Shown here one piece after another: positions 1 to 8,669 of a DNA stretch of 54,396 bases. Made by a program: the position numbers and the translations under genes. The notes below the pieces were generated by a model, which worked only from the letters and a program-made list of their open reading frames with translations, had not been told where the DNA came from and did not search any database. The first letter of the stretch is position 1, and every line of letters starts with the position of its first letter. This DNA comes from Bacteroidota bacterium (GTDB lineage: Bacteria; Bacteroidota; Ignavibacteria; OLB7), in NCBI GenBank assembly GCA_018266795.1, contig JAFDZV010000032.1:1-54396 (forward strand). The letters run 5' to 3'.

Positions 1-1
1 C

Positions 2-1039
<1,038 letters not shown>

Positions 1040-1080
1040 TTGCCGAGACACGAGTTCATTCAACGCTCCAATCCCGGGCC

Positions 1081-1545
1081 ATGAAGACCATTCTCTTTCT
1101 CGACGACGACGAGCGGCGTACCTCCGAGATTCGTTCGCGGTTGATCGGCGAGGCGCTTACGCTGATCACCGTGGAGACCGCTCTGGAGTGCATCGAGCGG
1201 CTGGGCGAACGCGACTACGACCTCGTGATGCTGGATCACGATCTTGGCGGTGAGATCTTCGTAGACAGCAGTCGTGAGGATACCGGCATGGAGGTTGTCC
1301 GGTGGTTGAGGGAAAACAGGGGAGCGCACGGAGCGTTCATCGTTCACACCATGAATCCCGTTGCCGCTGCCGGCATGTACTTCGATCTCACCGCACAGGG
1401 GTATACGGTGCTTCAGACCCCGTTCGGCTCGCCGGAATTCTTTGCGGCCGTCTTCGAGATTCTCGGGGTGAAGCCGGCCCAGACATCCCGCCCGACATTG
1501 AAGGAGCGTCTGCGGAAGTATGGCCGCGGTCTGCGCCGCCGGTGA
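1081..1545 (+). CDS. Receiver-like protein (cREC_REC, cyclic-phosphate-processing type)
   Basis: A 154-residue stand-alone receiver-fold protein beginning MKTILFLDDDERR, with an acidic cluster after strand 1 and LVMLDHDLGGE after strand 3. This DDD...LDHDLGG pattern is that of the cREC_REC family rather than of a classical response regulator. The family has been proposed on genomic grounds to act on cyclic phosphates in RNA repair or conflict settings. No output domain or partner kinase is adjacent. It starts 41 bases after the carboxyltransferase stop. The C terminus is basic (LKERLRKYGRGLRRR). Family recognition is by motif only; a degenerate two-component receiver is the alternative. Confidence 0.7.
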   Translation: MKTILFLDDDERRTSEIRSRLIGEALTLITVETALECIERLGERDYDLVMLDHDLGGEIFVDSSREDTGMEVVRWLRENRGAHGAFIVHTMNPVAAAGMYFDLTAQGYTVLQTPFGSPEFFAAVFEILGVKPAQTSRPTLKERLRKYGRGLRRR

Positions 1546-1582
1546 TCCGATCGCGCGGAACCTCGTCTGCTGGAGCGTTCGC

Positions 1583-1630
1583 CCTGCATTGCCAGCCTCC
1601 GTTGTGGCACCCATTGGCAGCAATGATCCC
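1583..1630 (-). repeat. REP-like palindromic unit, copy 1 (upstream of RAYT)
   Basis: On the minus strand this begins GCTGCCAATGGGTGCC and continues through an ACGGAGGC arm to GCAATGCAGGG. It is almost the same as the unit downstream of the transposase and can fold into a bulged stem (GCAATG/CATTGC and GGC/GCC). The bases from 1546 to 1947 hold only this unit, a second unit and a short hairpin; I see no gene there. Confidence 0.75.
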
Positions 1631-1775
1631 CGGGTGGTGTCTCAGTTTGCCGAAGCCCGTGAGCGAATGGTTCGCATCTACGGTGCTTGTTCACGTTGGG
1701 CATGCGCATACTACCGACGGTTCGCGCCTGACGGCGCTTACGACACCTGTTACTGGTGCAGCCGGTCATGCTATC

Positions 1776-1805
1776 AAGCCGCGTAGCGGCGTCCCATCGG
1801 TAGCA
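1776..1805 (-). repeat. REP-like palindromic unit, copy 2
   Basis: The minus strand reads GCTACCGATGGGACGCCGC followed by TACGCGGCTT, sharing the GCTACC-RATGG head with the other units around the transposase but with its own GCCGCNNNGCGGC stem. A shorter related hairpin (GCTCCAGCGGAGC) follows about 25 bases downstream on the plus strand. Confidence 0.65.
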
Positions 1806-1947
1806 AAGAGCGCATGGAATCTTATAGCTCCAGCGGAGCGGCCCGGGACCTGCATGTAGGCACAGACTATTCCCATCGAAATGCAAACTGCGACACTACG
1901 GATCCCCGCCGGTGGTTGCGTGTTGCAGTGAATATTGGGAGACCGTG

Positions 1948-2442
1948 ATGGCAAATACCTACACACAGATCCACATACATCTGGTGTTTGCGGTGGCAGA
2001 TCGCGCCAGTCTAATTCACAGCGGTGTCAAGGATGGCCTGTATAAGTACATGACCGGCGTTGTTCAACGACGTGGCCACAAGTTGCTGGCGATCAATGGC
2101 ATGCCGGATCATGTGCACCTGCTTATCGGGCTCCGTCCAGAAATGGCGCTGTCGAGCTTGGTGCGGGACGTGAAGGCATTTTCTGCCAAGCATGTCAACG
2201 ATGAACATTGGATGCGCAACAGATTCGGATGGCAGGTTGGGTACGGTGCGTTCTCGTACTCGAAGACCCAGATCCCTTCTGTTATTCGCTACATCGAACG
2301 TCGGGAGCAGCATCATCGAGTCCTCACCTTCCGCGAAGAGTATCTTGAACTACTGAAACGTTTTGAAGTTGAGTATGACCCCAACTATTTGTTCCGATGG
2401 ATTGATGATGATGTTGCAGATAGCGGACCGGCGCGCTCCTAG
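1948..2442 (+). CDS. REP-associated tyrosine transposase (IS200/Y1_Tnp family)
   Basis: A 164-residue single-domain Y1 transposase. It shows the HUH-type histidine pair (DHVHLL, H55 and H57), the conserved GYGAFSYSKTQ segment, and a candidate catalytic tyrosine Y115 in VIRYIERREQHH. ATG at this position is preferred over the longer frame because family homology begins at MANTYTQIHIHLVFAV. No tnpB and no IS605-type ends are seen. Instead at least four REP-like units surround the gene, the arrangement expected of a domesticated RAYT. The stop codon TAG lies inside a small palindrome (GCTCCTAGCGGAGC). Such proteins cut and join single-stranded REP DNA. Confidence 0.88.
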   Translation: MANTYTQIHIHLVFAVADRASLIHSGVKDGLYKYMTGVVQRRGHKLLAINGMPDHVHLLIGLRPEMALSSLVRDVKAFSAKHVNDEHWMRNRFGWQVGYGAFSYSKTQIPSVIRYIERREQHHRVLTFREEYLELLKRFEVEYDPNYLFRWIDDDVADSGPARS

Positions 2443-2474
2443 CGGAGCTTGAAGAACTCGGGTTCGGAACTTGA

Positions 2475-2505
2475 TGCTACCGATGGAACGCTCCTAGCGG
2501 AGCTT
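2475..2505 (+). repeat. REP-like palindromic unit, copy 3 (inverted relative to the others)
   Basis: Reads GCTACCGATGGAACGCTCC then TAGCGGAGCTT, with the same GCTACC-RATGG head as the other units but on the plus strand, and a GCTCC/GGAGC stem. The same stem occurs alone about 40 bases upstream, over the transposase stop codon. The bases from 2443 to 2745 contain only repeats and the DinB leader. Confidence 0.7.
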
Positions 2506-2542
2506 GGACTCGAGTATCGGTCCTCCGTCAAGGAAGATGTGT

Positions 2543-2592
2543 CCCTGCGTTGCCTGCCTCCGTTGTGGCATCCATTGGTAGCAATGATCCCT
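2543..2592 (-). repeat. REP-like palindromic unit, copy 4 (downstream of RAYT)
   Basis: The minus strand reads GCTACCAATGGATGCCAC, then AACGGAGGCAGGCAACGCAGGG. It differs from copy 1 at only a few of about 48 positions, and changes in the arms (GCAATG/CGTTGC, GGT/GCC) keep G-U pairing, so the stem appears to be maintained. Confidence 0.75.
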
Positions 2593-2745
2593 GCCGGCGA
2601 ATGCACGCCCTGGCGCCGCGCCCGCCGTTGATACGTTGCACGCTCTTCGCCGGCCTGCCGCCTTCGTGCATGCGGAACGGATATCGCGACCTCGGAGGGC
2701 AGCTACAGCTGCCGCCCATCCTTCACCAATCATACCGGAAAGATC

Positions 2746-3249
2746 ATGACACAGGAAGAACGCGGGCCGATGATCGAATCGTACGGTGCTGCATACGACC
2801 GGCTTGTTGAAGCAATCGACGCGTTGCCGCGCGAGATGTGGACGTATCGTCCGGCTCCGGGCGAATGGACCATTCACGAGATCCTGATTCACATCGCGGA
2901 CAGCGAGGCGAACAGCTTCATCCGCGCCCGCCGCTTCATTGCGGAGCCGGGCTCGACGGTGATGGCGTACGACCAGGATACCTGGGCAGTGCGTCTTGAT
3001 TACCACAGTCGCAACATCGAGGAGGCGCTTGCGTTGTTCCGGGAGTTGAGGCGCAGCACGTACAGCCTTGTCCGCTCCCTTCCCGAACGTACCTGGAGCA
3101 ACACGGTGAACCACCCGGAGAACGGCGTGATGAGCATGGACGACTGGCTCCGGATCTACGAGGCGCATGTTCCGGGGCACATCGTGCAGATGCAGCGGGT
3201 GCACCAGGCGTGGTTGCGGACGGAGGCGGGAAAGGAAGCTGCCGCATAG
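2746..3249 (+). CDS. DinB-like (YfiT-type) four-helix metal-binding protein
   Basis: A 167-residue DinB-superfamily protein. Family cues are the APGEWTIHEILIHIADSEA segment (first histidines), the central YDQDTWAVRLDY, and HVPGHIVQMQRVHQAW near the C terminus, which supply the typical three-histidine metal site. Members are stress-associated thiol transferases or metal-dependent hydrolases; the substrate cannot be told from sequence. The ATG follows CGGAAAGATC with no strong Shine-Dalgarno. It is a single gene between the RAYT region and the CBM9 protein, in codon usage typical of the window. Confidence 0.82.
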   Translation: MTQEERGPMIESYGAAYDRLVEAIDALPREMWTYRPAPGEWTIHEILIHIADSEANSFIRARRFIAEPGSTVMAYDQDTWAVRLDYHSRNIEEALALFRELRRSTYSLVRSLPERTWSNTVNHPENGVMSMDDWLRIYEAHVPGHIVQMQRVHQAWLRTEAGKEAAA

Positions 3250-3573
3250 GAAGCCGGGATCTGGTTCGCGTTGATTGCCGGATAACGCCGCGGCATCTGG
3301 TGCCGCCCCATCCGGATGGATGCCGGAATCAGGCGGCCGGGCACAGCGCTTGGGCCGGCCGCAGAGGGCCCGGGGAGCAACGGTGTCTGCGACTCCGAGC
3401 GGATTCTCTCCGGCATGTGCCCGGCAGCCGGAACCCCCGCCCTTCGGCCGCGTCACAACACCAAGTTCGTTCGTCAATCCCCGTTTCAACGACCGGCCCG
3501 TTGGAGTTCCCGACATTCAGTGCTGCAAGGCCTGTGGGCTCTGAAGTGTGCTCCGGTTTTGATAGGAACCGAT
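3250..3573. other. Intergenic region before the CBM9/DUF5916 gene
   Basis: No convincing gene is present. An upstream in-frame extension of the next gene is open, but its composition (repeated GRRAPG-like residues, no homology) and the internal signal peptide argue against coding. The last 70 bases are a copy of the dispersed inverted-end element described separately. Confidence 0.6.
3503..3570 (+). repeat. Dispersed 66-68 bp intergenic element, copy A
   Basis: Begins GAGTTCCCGACATTC, carries the conserved core GCTGCAAGGCCTG, and closes with CCGGTTTTGATAGGAACC. It ends three bases before the start codon of the CBM9 protein, so its AGGAACC right end overlaps the ribosome-binding region. The same layout occurs at 7.0, 10.8, 32.5 and 40.2 kb. 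Confidence 0.8.
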
Positions 3574-6201
3574 ATGCGCTACGTCTTCCTTCTGCTTCTT
3601 ACGTTCGGACTTGCGGCCACACGGCTGCATTCGCAGCCGCCGCCGGATCCCACTTCCGCGCCGGCTGAGAAGCGCATCGTTGTGCATCGTATCGAGCACG
3701 GCGCGATAAAACTCGACGGACGTCTCGACGACGACATCTGGCGCTCCGTCCGGTTCTCCTCCGACTTTCTGGAGAAGGAACCGAACGAGGGGGCTGCGCC
3801 CACGGAGGAAACCGATGTGGCATTTCTCTACGACGACGATGCGCTCTACGTTGGCGCCCGCATGCATTGCGATCCGGCGAACCTTCAGGCGATCGTATCG
3901 CGGCGCGATAACTCCGGTGCTTCGGAGCGTTTCATCGTCTCGCTCGATACGTACCGCGACCGGCACACGGCGTACAGCTTCAGCGTAACCGCCTCAGGCG
4001 TTCGCACCGATTACTATCACGCCACCGACGGCGAGTTCCCGCGTGTCTATACATTCGATCCCGTATGGGAGGCGCGTGTCGCGGTGGATTCGGCAAGCTG
4101 GTGCGCGGAGATGCGTATCCCGTTCTCGCAGTTGCGCTTCAACGATCAGGACGACCTTGTGTTCGGGTTGAACATGGACCGGTACATCCCGAACAAGAAC
4201 GAAGACATCTACTGGATCCCGGTGCCGAAGAATGCTGTTGGCTGGTCGTCTCGCATGGGGGAGCTCACGGGAATTCACGGGATCAAGCCCGCAAGCCGCA
4301 TCGAGATTCTGCCCTATGTCGCCGGAGGAACAACCATCCACAGCGATCGCGATCCTGCCGATCCGTTCGACAACGGCCTGAACGCACGGCTGCGGGGCGG
4401 GCTGGATGCGAAGATGGGGCTTGGGCCGAACCTTACGCTGGATGCTACAATCAATCCGGACTTCGGACAGGTGGAGGCCGATCCCGCGGCGGTGAACCTC
4501 TCGGCATTCGAGCTCATCTTCGACGAACAGCGTCCCTTCTTCATCGAGGGGAACGATCTTCTGAAGGGAACCGGGAACTACTTCTACTCCCGTCGCATCG
4601 GCGCGCCGCCGCATCTGGGCATCGATGCAACGTTCGTGGATGAGCCGGCCAACACAACGATACTCGGGGCTGCGAAGCTTACCGGCCGCCTTCCCGACGG
4701 CACATCGATTGCGGGACTCACCGCCGTTACCGCAGGAGAGCATGCCTTCGCCTTCGATCCCGTGACGCATCGCTACGATACCACGCGGGTGGAACCGCTT
4801 GCCACATTCGGCGTTGCCCGCGTGCAGAAGGAGGTTGGGGACGCGGGCACCGTTGTTGGCCTGAGCGGCACGTTCGTTGCACGCGATCTGCCTCCGGGAT
4901 CGGATCTGGCGGCCGTCATGTCGCGCTATGCGTTCACGGGCGGTGCCGACTGGAACGTCCGCTTCCCCAACAGCGACCTCCAGGTCTCCGGGCATCTGGG
5001 CGGAAGCTATGTGGCCGGCGATACGGCCGCGATCCAGGCCGTGCAGGAGTCCAGCGCGCATTACTTCCAGCGTCCGGATCAGGCGCATTCCCGCTTCGAT
5101 CCAACCCGAAGGTCGCTTGCGGGATATACCGCCGAGCTCGGCGTGGACAAGCTTGCCGGAGAACATTGGGTGTGGGGCATTTCGGCGATGGCCGACTCTC
5201 CGGGGTTGGAGCTGAACGATATCGGCCGTCTTCGCTATGCCGACAACATCACGCTGAACGGCTACCTGCAATACGCCGAACACCGGCCCGGCGATTTCTT
5301 TCACAGCCAGGACGCAACGCTCAGTCTGTACACGCCGATGAATTTTGCCGGCAACAGCTCCGGATCGGTGTTCGCGCTTTCCTACAACATGCAACTGCAG
5401 AACTTCTGGGGGGCGAACGTCAGCCTGAGCTATGGGCTCCCCGGGGTAAGCGATCACATGACGCGCGGGGGCCCGCTGATGGGCGTGCCGTGGAACTGGG
5501 ACGTATCGTGGTCGCTCTACAGCAATCAGGGGCTGCCCCTTCAGATCAGCGCGGGCGGTGGTACCGGCCGCAACGGCAACGGGCTGAACTACTTCAATCA
5601 CTATGTCACGCTCTGGGCGAACGTGGGCGACCGTCTCACGCTCTCGCTGACTCCGAACTACAACGTCTCCTTCGATCCGAGGCAGTACGTGGATGCGGTT
5701 GCAGGCGGAAGCGCGGAGACCTACGGCACGCGATACGTGTTCGGTTCGCTGGACGAAACCATCATTTCGGCGCGGCTGCGTGTGAGCTATGCTCTCACAC
5801 CGGATCTCTGTCTGGACGCCTACATGGAGCCGTTCGTTGCAAGCGGACACTACGATCGTTTCGGCGAACTTCCGGCACCGCGGCGGCTGGACCTGCGCTA
5901 TTACGGCACGGATGGAAGTTCCGTTTCCAGGCTGGACGACGGCTCCTATTCGGTCACGGACGGGCTGGGAACGTTCGGGATCGCCAATCCCGATTTCCGC
6001 TACGGCTCCTTCCGGAGCAACTTCGTGCTGCGGTGGGAGTGGCGGCCCGGAAGCACGTTCTATCTGGTATGGCAGCAGGACCGTGCGATGACCGATACCA
6101 CCGGCCAGCGGGTTGGCCTTGGCGATCTCTTCAAACCCGTTACCGCGGGAGGGAGCAACTTCATCACGCTCAAGCTCTCGTACTGGCTTCCGGTGGGATA
6201 G
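3574..6201 (+). CDS. CBM9-domain DUF5916-type outer-membrane-associated protein
   Basis: An 875-residue exported protein. A signal peptide (MRYVFLLLLTFGLAATRLHSQ) supports this ATG over the upstream in-frame start. Residues about 35-200 form a carbohydrate-binding family 9-like domain (IKLDGRLDDDIWRS, DDDALYVGARM, LDTYRDRHTAYSFSV). The rest resembles DUF5916: INPDFGQVEADPAAVNLSAFE and FFDEQRPFFIEG-type motifs, then alternating aromatic beta strands to the C-terminal LKLSYWLPVG, which suggests a beta-barrel in the outer membrane. Ligand and function are unknown; such proteins are common in Bacteroidota and relatives. A hairpin terminator follows closely. Confidence 0.88.
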   Translation: MRYVFLLLLTFGLAATRLHSQPPPDPTSAPAEKRIVVHRIEHGAIKLDGRLDDDIWRSVRFSSDFLEKEPNEGAAPTEETDVAFLYDDDALYVGARMHCDPANLQAIVSRRDNSGASERFIVSLDTYRDRHTAYSFSVTASGVRTDYYHATDGEFPRVYTFDPVWEARVAVDSASWCAEMRIPFSQLRFNDQDDLVFGLNMDRYIPNKNEDIYWIPVPKNAVGWSSRMGELTGIHGIKPASRIEILPYVAGGTTIHSDRDPADPFDNGLNARLRGGLDAKMGLGPNLTLDATINPDFGQVEADPAAVNLSAFELIFDEQRPFFIEGNDLLKGTGNYFYSRRIGAPPHLGIDATFVDEPANTTILGAAKLTGRLPDGTSIAGLTAVTAGEHAFAFDPVTHRYDTTRVEPLATFGVARVQKEVGDAGTVVGLSGTFVARDLPPGSDLAAVMSRYAFTGGADWNVRFPNSDLQVSGHLGGSYVAGDTAAIQAVQESSAHYFQRPDQAHSRFDPTRRSLAGYTAELGVDKLAGEHWVWGISAMADSPGLELNDIGRLRYADNITLNGYLQYAEHRPGDFFHSQDATLSLYTPMNFAGNSSGSVFALSYNMQLQNFWGANVSLSYGLPGVSDHMTRGGPLMGVPWNWDVSWSLYSNQGLPLQISAGGGTGRNGNGLNYFNHYVTLWANVGDRLTLSLTPNYNVSFDPRQYVDAVAGGSAETYGTRYVFGSLDETIISARLRVSYALTPDLCLDAYMEPFVASGHYDRFGELPAPRRLDLRYYGTDGSSVSRLDDGSYSVTDGLGTFGIANPDFRYGSFRSNFVLRWEWRPGSTFYLVWQQDRAMTDTTGQRVGLGDLFKPVTAGGSNFITLKLSYWLPVG

Positions 6202-6229
6202 GCGCTCCGTGATGCGGACGACTCTCGAG

Positions 6230-6258
6230 CGGGCCGGGAGATTCCTTCCGGCCCGTTT
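6230..6258 (+). terminator. Hairpin terminator after the CBM9 protein
   Basis: CGGGCCGG and CCGGCCCG form an 8-bp GC stem around a 10-base loop, followed by TTTCGTG. It lies about 30 bases after the stop codon. Confidence 0.6.
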
Positions 6259-6353
6259 CGTGTGCGGCATTGCCGGCGCGTTGCCGTTCGGTAACCAACT
6301 GCAAGACTCTTCATGGTTGCCGGTTCCTCCCGGGTTTCGGATGTTTGCCCGAT

Positions 6354-7037
6354 ATGTCTCGCTCACGGCTCATCATCGCTATCGACGGCCCGGCCGCATC
6401 AGGCAAGAGCACAACTGCTCGTCTCGTTGCGGAGCGGCTCGGCTATGTGTATATCGATACCGGTGCGATGTATCGAGCTCTCACATATGCTGCGCTGCGC
6501 GCCGGAGTCGATCCGGGAGATCAGGTTCGGATGGAGCGGCTTGCCGATGAGTGCGTGATCGAGCTGCACCTGGACGATGAGCGGCGCCTCCGCGTGTTCC
6601 TCAACGGCCGCGATGTCAGCGGCGACATTCGTACGCCGGAGGTGACGGCAAACGTCTCCATGGTCAGCGCCTATGCGGGCGTGCGCAGGCGATTGGTGGA
6701 GCTGCAGCGGAACATCGGGGCCGGCGGCGGGATCGTGATGGATGGACGCGACATCGGCACCGTGGTGTTTCCCGATGCCGACGTGAAGATCTTCATGGTT
6801 GCCGATATCCGTGCGCGAGCCGAGCGGCGCAAGGCCGAGCTTCATACGCTCGGGAACGATGTGACGCTCACCGGCCTCGCCTTGCAGCTCGAGGAGCGTG
6901 ACCGCCTGGATTCCACACGCGATGTCAGCCCGCTGCGCAAGGCTGACGACGCGGTGGAGATCGATACCTCCAGCCTGTCGATCGAGGAGCAGGTGGAACG
7001 TGTCGTGGGCCTTGCGCTCGAACGCGCCGGCGAATGA
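6354..7037 (+). CDS. cmk: Cytidylate kinase
   Basis: Phosphorylates CMP and dCMP with ATP in pyrimidine nucleotide metabolism. The 227-residue product begins MSRSRLIIAIDGPAASGKST with the P-loop at residues 11-20, followed by YIDTGAMYRALTYAA (nucleotide-binding region), MDGRDIGTVVFPDADVKIF, and the lid region RAERRKAEL. Length is normal for the family (about 220-230). The ATG was chosen because homology starts there; an in-frame start 84 bases upstream adds a cysteine-rich tail with no family support. The next gene on the same strand is pyrC, also a pyrimidine gene. Confidence 0.95.
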   Translation: MSRSRLIIAIDGPAASGKSTTARLVAERLGYVYIDTGAMYRALTYAALRAGVDPGDQVRMERLADECVIELHLDDERRLRVFLNGRDVSGDIRTPEVTANVSMVSAYAGVRRRLVELQRNIGAGGGIVMDGRDIGTVVFPDADVKIFMVADIRARAERRKAELHTLGNDVTLTGLALQLEERDRLDSTRDVSPLRKADDAVEIDTSSLSIEEQVERVVGLALERAGE

Positions 7038-7046
7038 CATGCCTGA

Positions 7047-7115
7047 GAGTTCCTGCCGAAACCGGGATGCGCTTCAACGCCTGCAGGCCGTGCGGCGACC
7101 ACGTGCAGGAACTCG
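7047..7115 (-). repeat. Dispersed 66-68 bp intergenic element, copy B
   Basis: Minus-strand copy starting ten bases after the cmk stop. Plus strand: GAGTTCCTGCC at one end and GCAGGAACTC at the other, with CAGGCC in the core. The rest of the cmk-pyrC gap shows no gene. Confidence 0.8.
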
Positions 7116-7316
7116 AAGGATATGCGCTGCTGCGGCTCCCGCATCCGACGCGCCCTACTCGTTGTGCGGCAATCTGTTGCGGACATCCGGCCTGCATCCG
7201 CGCGGAACAGATCTGCGTGAAGCCCGCGCTCTCCTCCGCACATCCCGAGACGTAGCGGCGAAATCCGATTCGACAGCCTCATCAACCAAACGTCCTCCAA
7301 CAGACCAACCACAGGC

Positions 7317-8603
7317 ATGCCTCTCTTTCGCAACATCCGCCTTCTGAATCCCGCACAGAGTCTCGATCGTCGCGCCGACCTTCTGGTTGACGAGAGTGGG
7401 ACGATTGCCGCAATCGGCGACGATCTTATCGCACCCGAGGGCACGCCCGTATACGACGGCTCCGCGTGGGTTGCGGCGCCCGGCTTCTACGACATGCACG
7501 TGCATCTTCGGGAGCCTGGAGCCACGCACAAGGAGACGATTGCGAGCGGCTGCGCATCCGCAGCGAACGGCGGGTTCACGGGCGTCTGCTGCATGCCGAA
7601 CACCACGCCGGCGATCGATGCGGTGGAAGTTGTGCACTCCATCCTGTGGCGCTCCGAGGGGCTTGCGGTTGATGTGCTGCCATCGGCCGCCACCACCAAG
7701 GGGCGCAAGGGGGAGGAGCTTGCTCCGATGGGGGCGCTCTACGATGCGGGCGTGCGCCTGTTTACGGACGATGGCGACTGCGTGCGCTCGGCGGAGGTGA
7801 TGCGGCGCGCGTTCGAATACGCCTCGATGTTCGAAGGAGCGGTGATCAGCCAGCATTGCGAGGAGCATGCGATGACGCGTGGCTTCGCGATGAACGAGGG
7901 GGTTACCTCCACCCGGCTGGGCCTGGCCGGCTACCCGGACATTGCTGAGAACCTGATCATTGCCCGCGACGTCATGATCGCCGAGTTCTGCGGTGACCGG
8001 CCGTATCACGTCTCGCACATGAGCACACGCGGCGGTGTCGACCTCGTGCGGCGGTCGCGGGAACGCGGCGCGCGCGCGGTGACCTGCGAAGTGACGCCGC
8101 ATCACTTCGTGCTGACGGACGAGGCGGTGGAGGCACACGGCACGAACGCGAAGATGAATCCGCCGCTCCGCACGCAGAGCGACGTGGATGCCATCCTCGA
8201 AGGCTTCCGCGATGGCACCATCGATGTGATCGCCACCGATCACGCGCCCCATGCCCTCTCCGAGAAGGAGGTGGAATTTCAGAATGCGCCGAACGGCATC
8301 ATCGGGTTGGAGACCTCCATCGGCCTGGCCTGCACGTATCTGCTCCACAGGGGCCTCATCACGCTTGCACGGCTGGTGGAGCTGATGTCCATCAACCCTC
8401 GCCGCATTCTCTCGCAACACGTGCCGCTGATCGCTCCCGGAGTGCGCGCGAATCTCACCATCCTTGCCCCGGACCAGCCGTGGACCGTTGATGTCGGGCG
8501 CTTCAAGACGATGTCCGTCAACACGCCGTTCAACGGTTGGGAGCTGACGGGGAAGCCGATCGGCATCGTCAACAACGGGCAGACGGTCTGGAGCGATCTG
8601 TGA
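7317..8603 (+). CDS. pyrC: Dihydroorotase (class I)
   Basis: Catalyses cyclisation of carbamoyl aspartate to dihydroorotate in pyrimidine synthesis. The product has 428 residues, the length of class I (long) dihydroorotases. It shows the metal-binding HxH in YDMHVHLREPGATHKE (H61, H63), GRKGEEL in the carboxylated-lysine region, HVSHMSTR, and IDVIATDHAPHALSEKE with the catalytic aspartate. The start codon is the first ATG consistent with MPLFRNIRLLNP homology. The downstream gene is convergent, with a hairpin in between. Confidence 0.95.
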   Translation: MPLFRNIRLLNPAQSLDRRADLLVDESGTIAAIGDDLIAPEGTPVYDGSAWVAAPGFYDMHVHLREPGATHKETIASGCASAANGGFTGVCCMPNTTPAIDAVEVVHSILWRSEGLAVDVLPSAATTKGRKGEELAPMGALYDAGVRLFTDDGDCVRSAEVMRRAFEYASMFEGAVISQHCEEHAMTRGFAMNEGVTSTRLGLAGYPDIAENLIIARDVMIAEFCGDRPYHVSHMSTRGGVDLVRRSRERGARAVTCEVTPHHFVLTDEAVEAHGTNAKMNPPLRTQSDVDAILEGFRDGTIDVIATDHAPHALSEKEVEFQNAPNGIIGLETSIGLACTYLLHRGLITLARLVELMSINPRRILSQHVPLIAPGVRANLTILAPDQPWTVDVGRFKTMSVNTPFNGWELTGKPIGIVNNGQTVWSDL

Positions 8604-8619
8604 TCCGGTTCGATACGAT

Positions 8620-8642
8620 CATGGAGCCGCAGGGGCTCCATG
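8620..8642. terminator. Bidirectional hairpin between convergent pyrC and the glycosyltransferase gene
   Basis: CATGGAGCC-gcagg-GGCTCCATG, a perfect 9-bp stem with a 5-base loop in the short gap between convergent genes. There is no T-tract, so termination is inferred from position. Confidence 0.5.
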
Positions 8643-8669
8643 CCGCGCAATGCCGCGGTCACGGTGGTC

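Noticed and set aside
3994-6366. 790-codon open frame on the minus strand
   Set aside because: Antisense to the CBM9/DUF5916 gene in a GC-rich, strongly biased codon setting. The product lacks any family-like motif, and the plus-strand gene has a signal peptide and clear domains.
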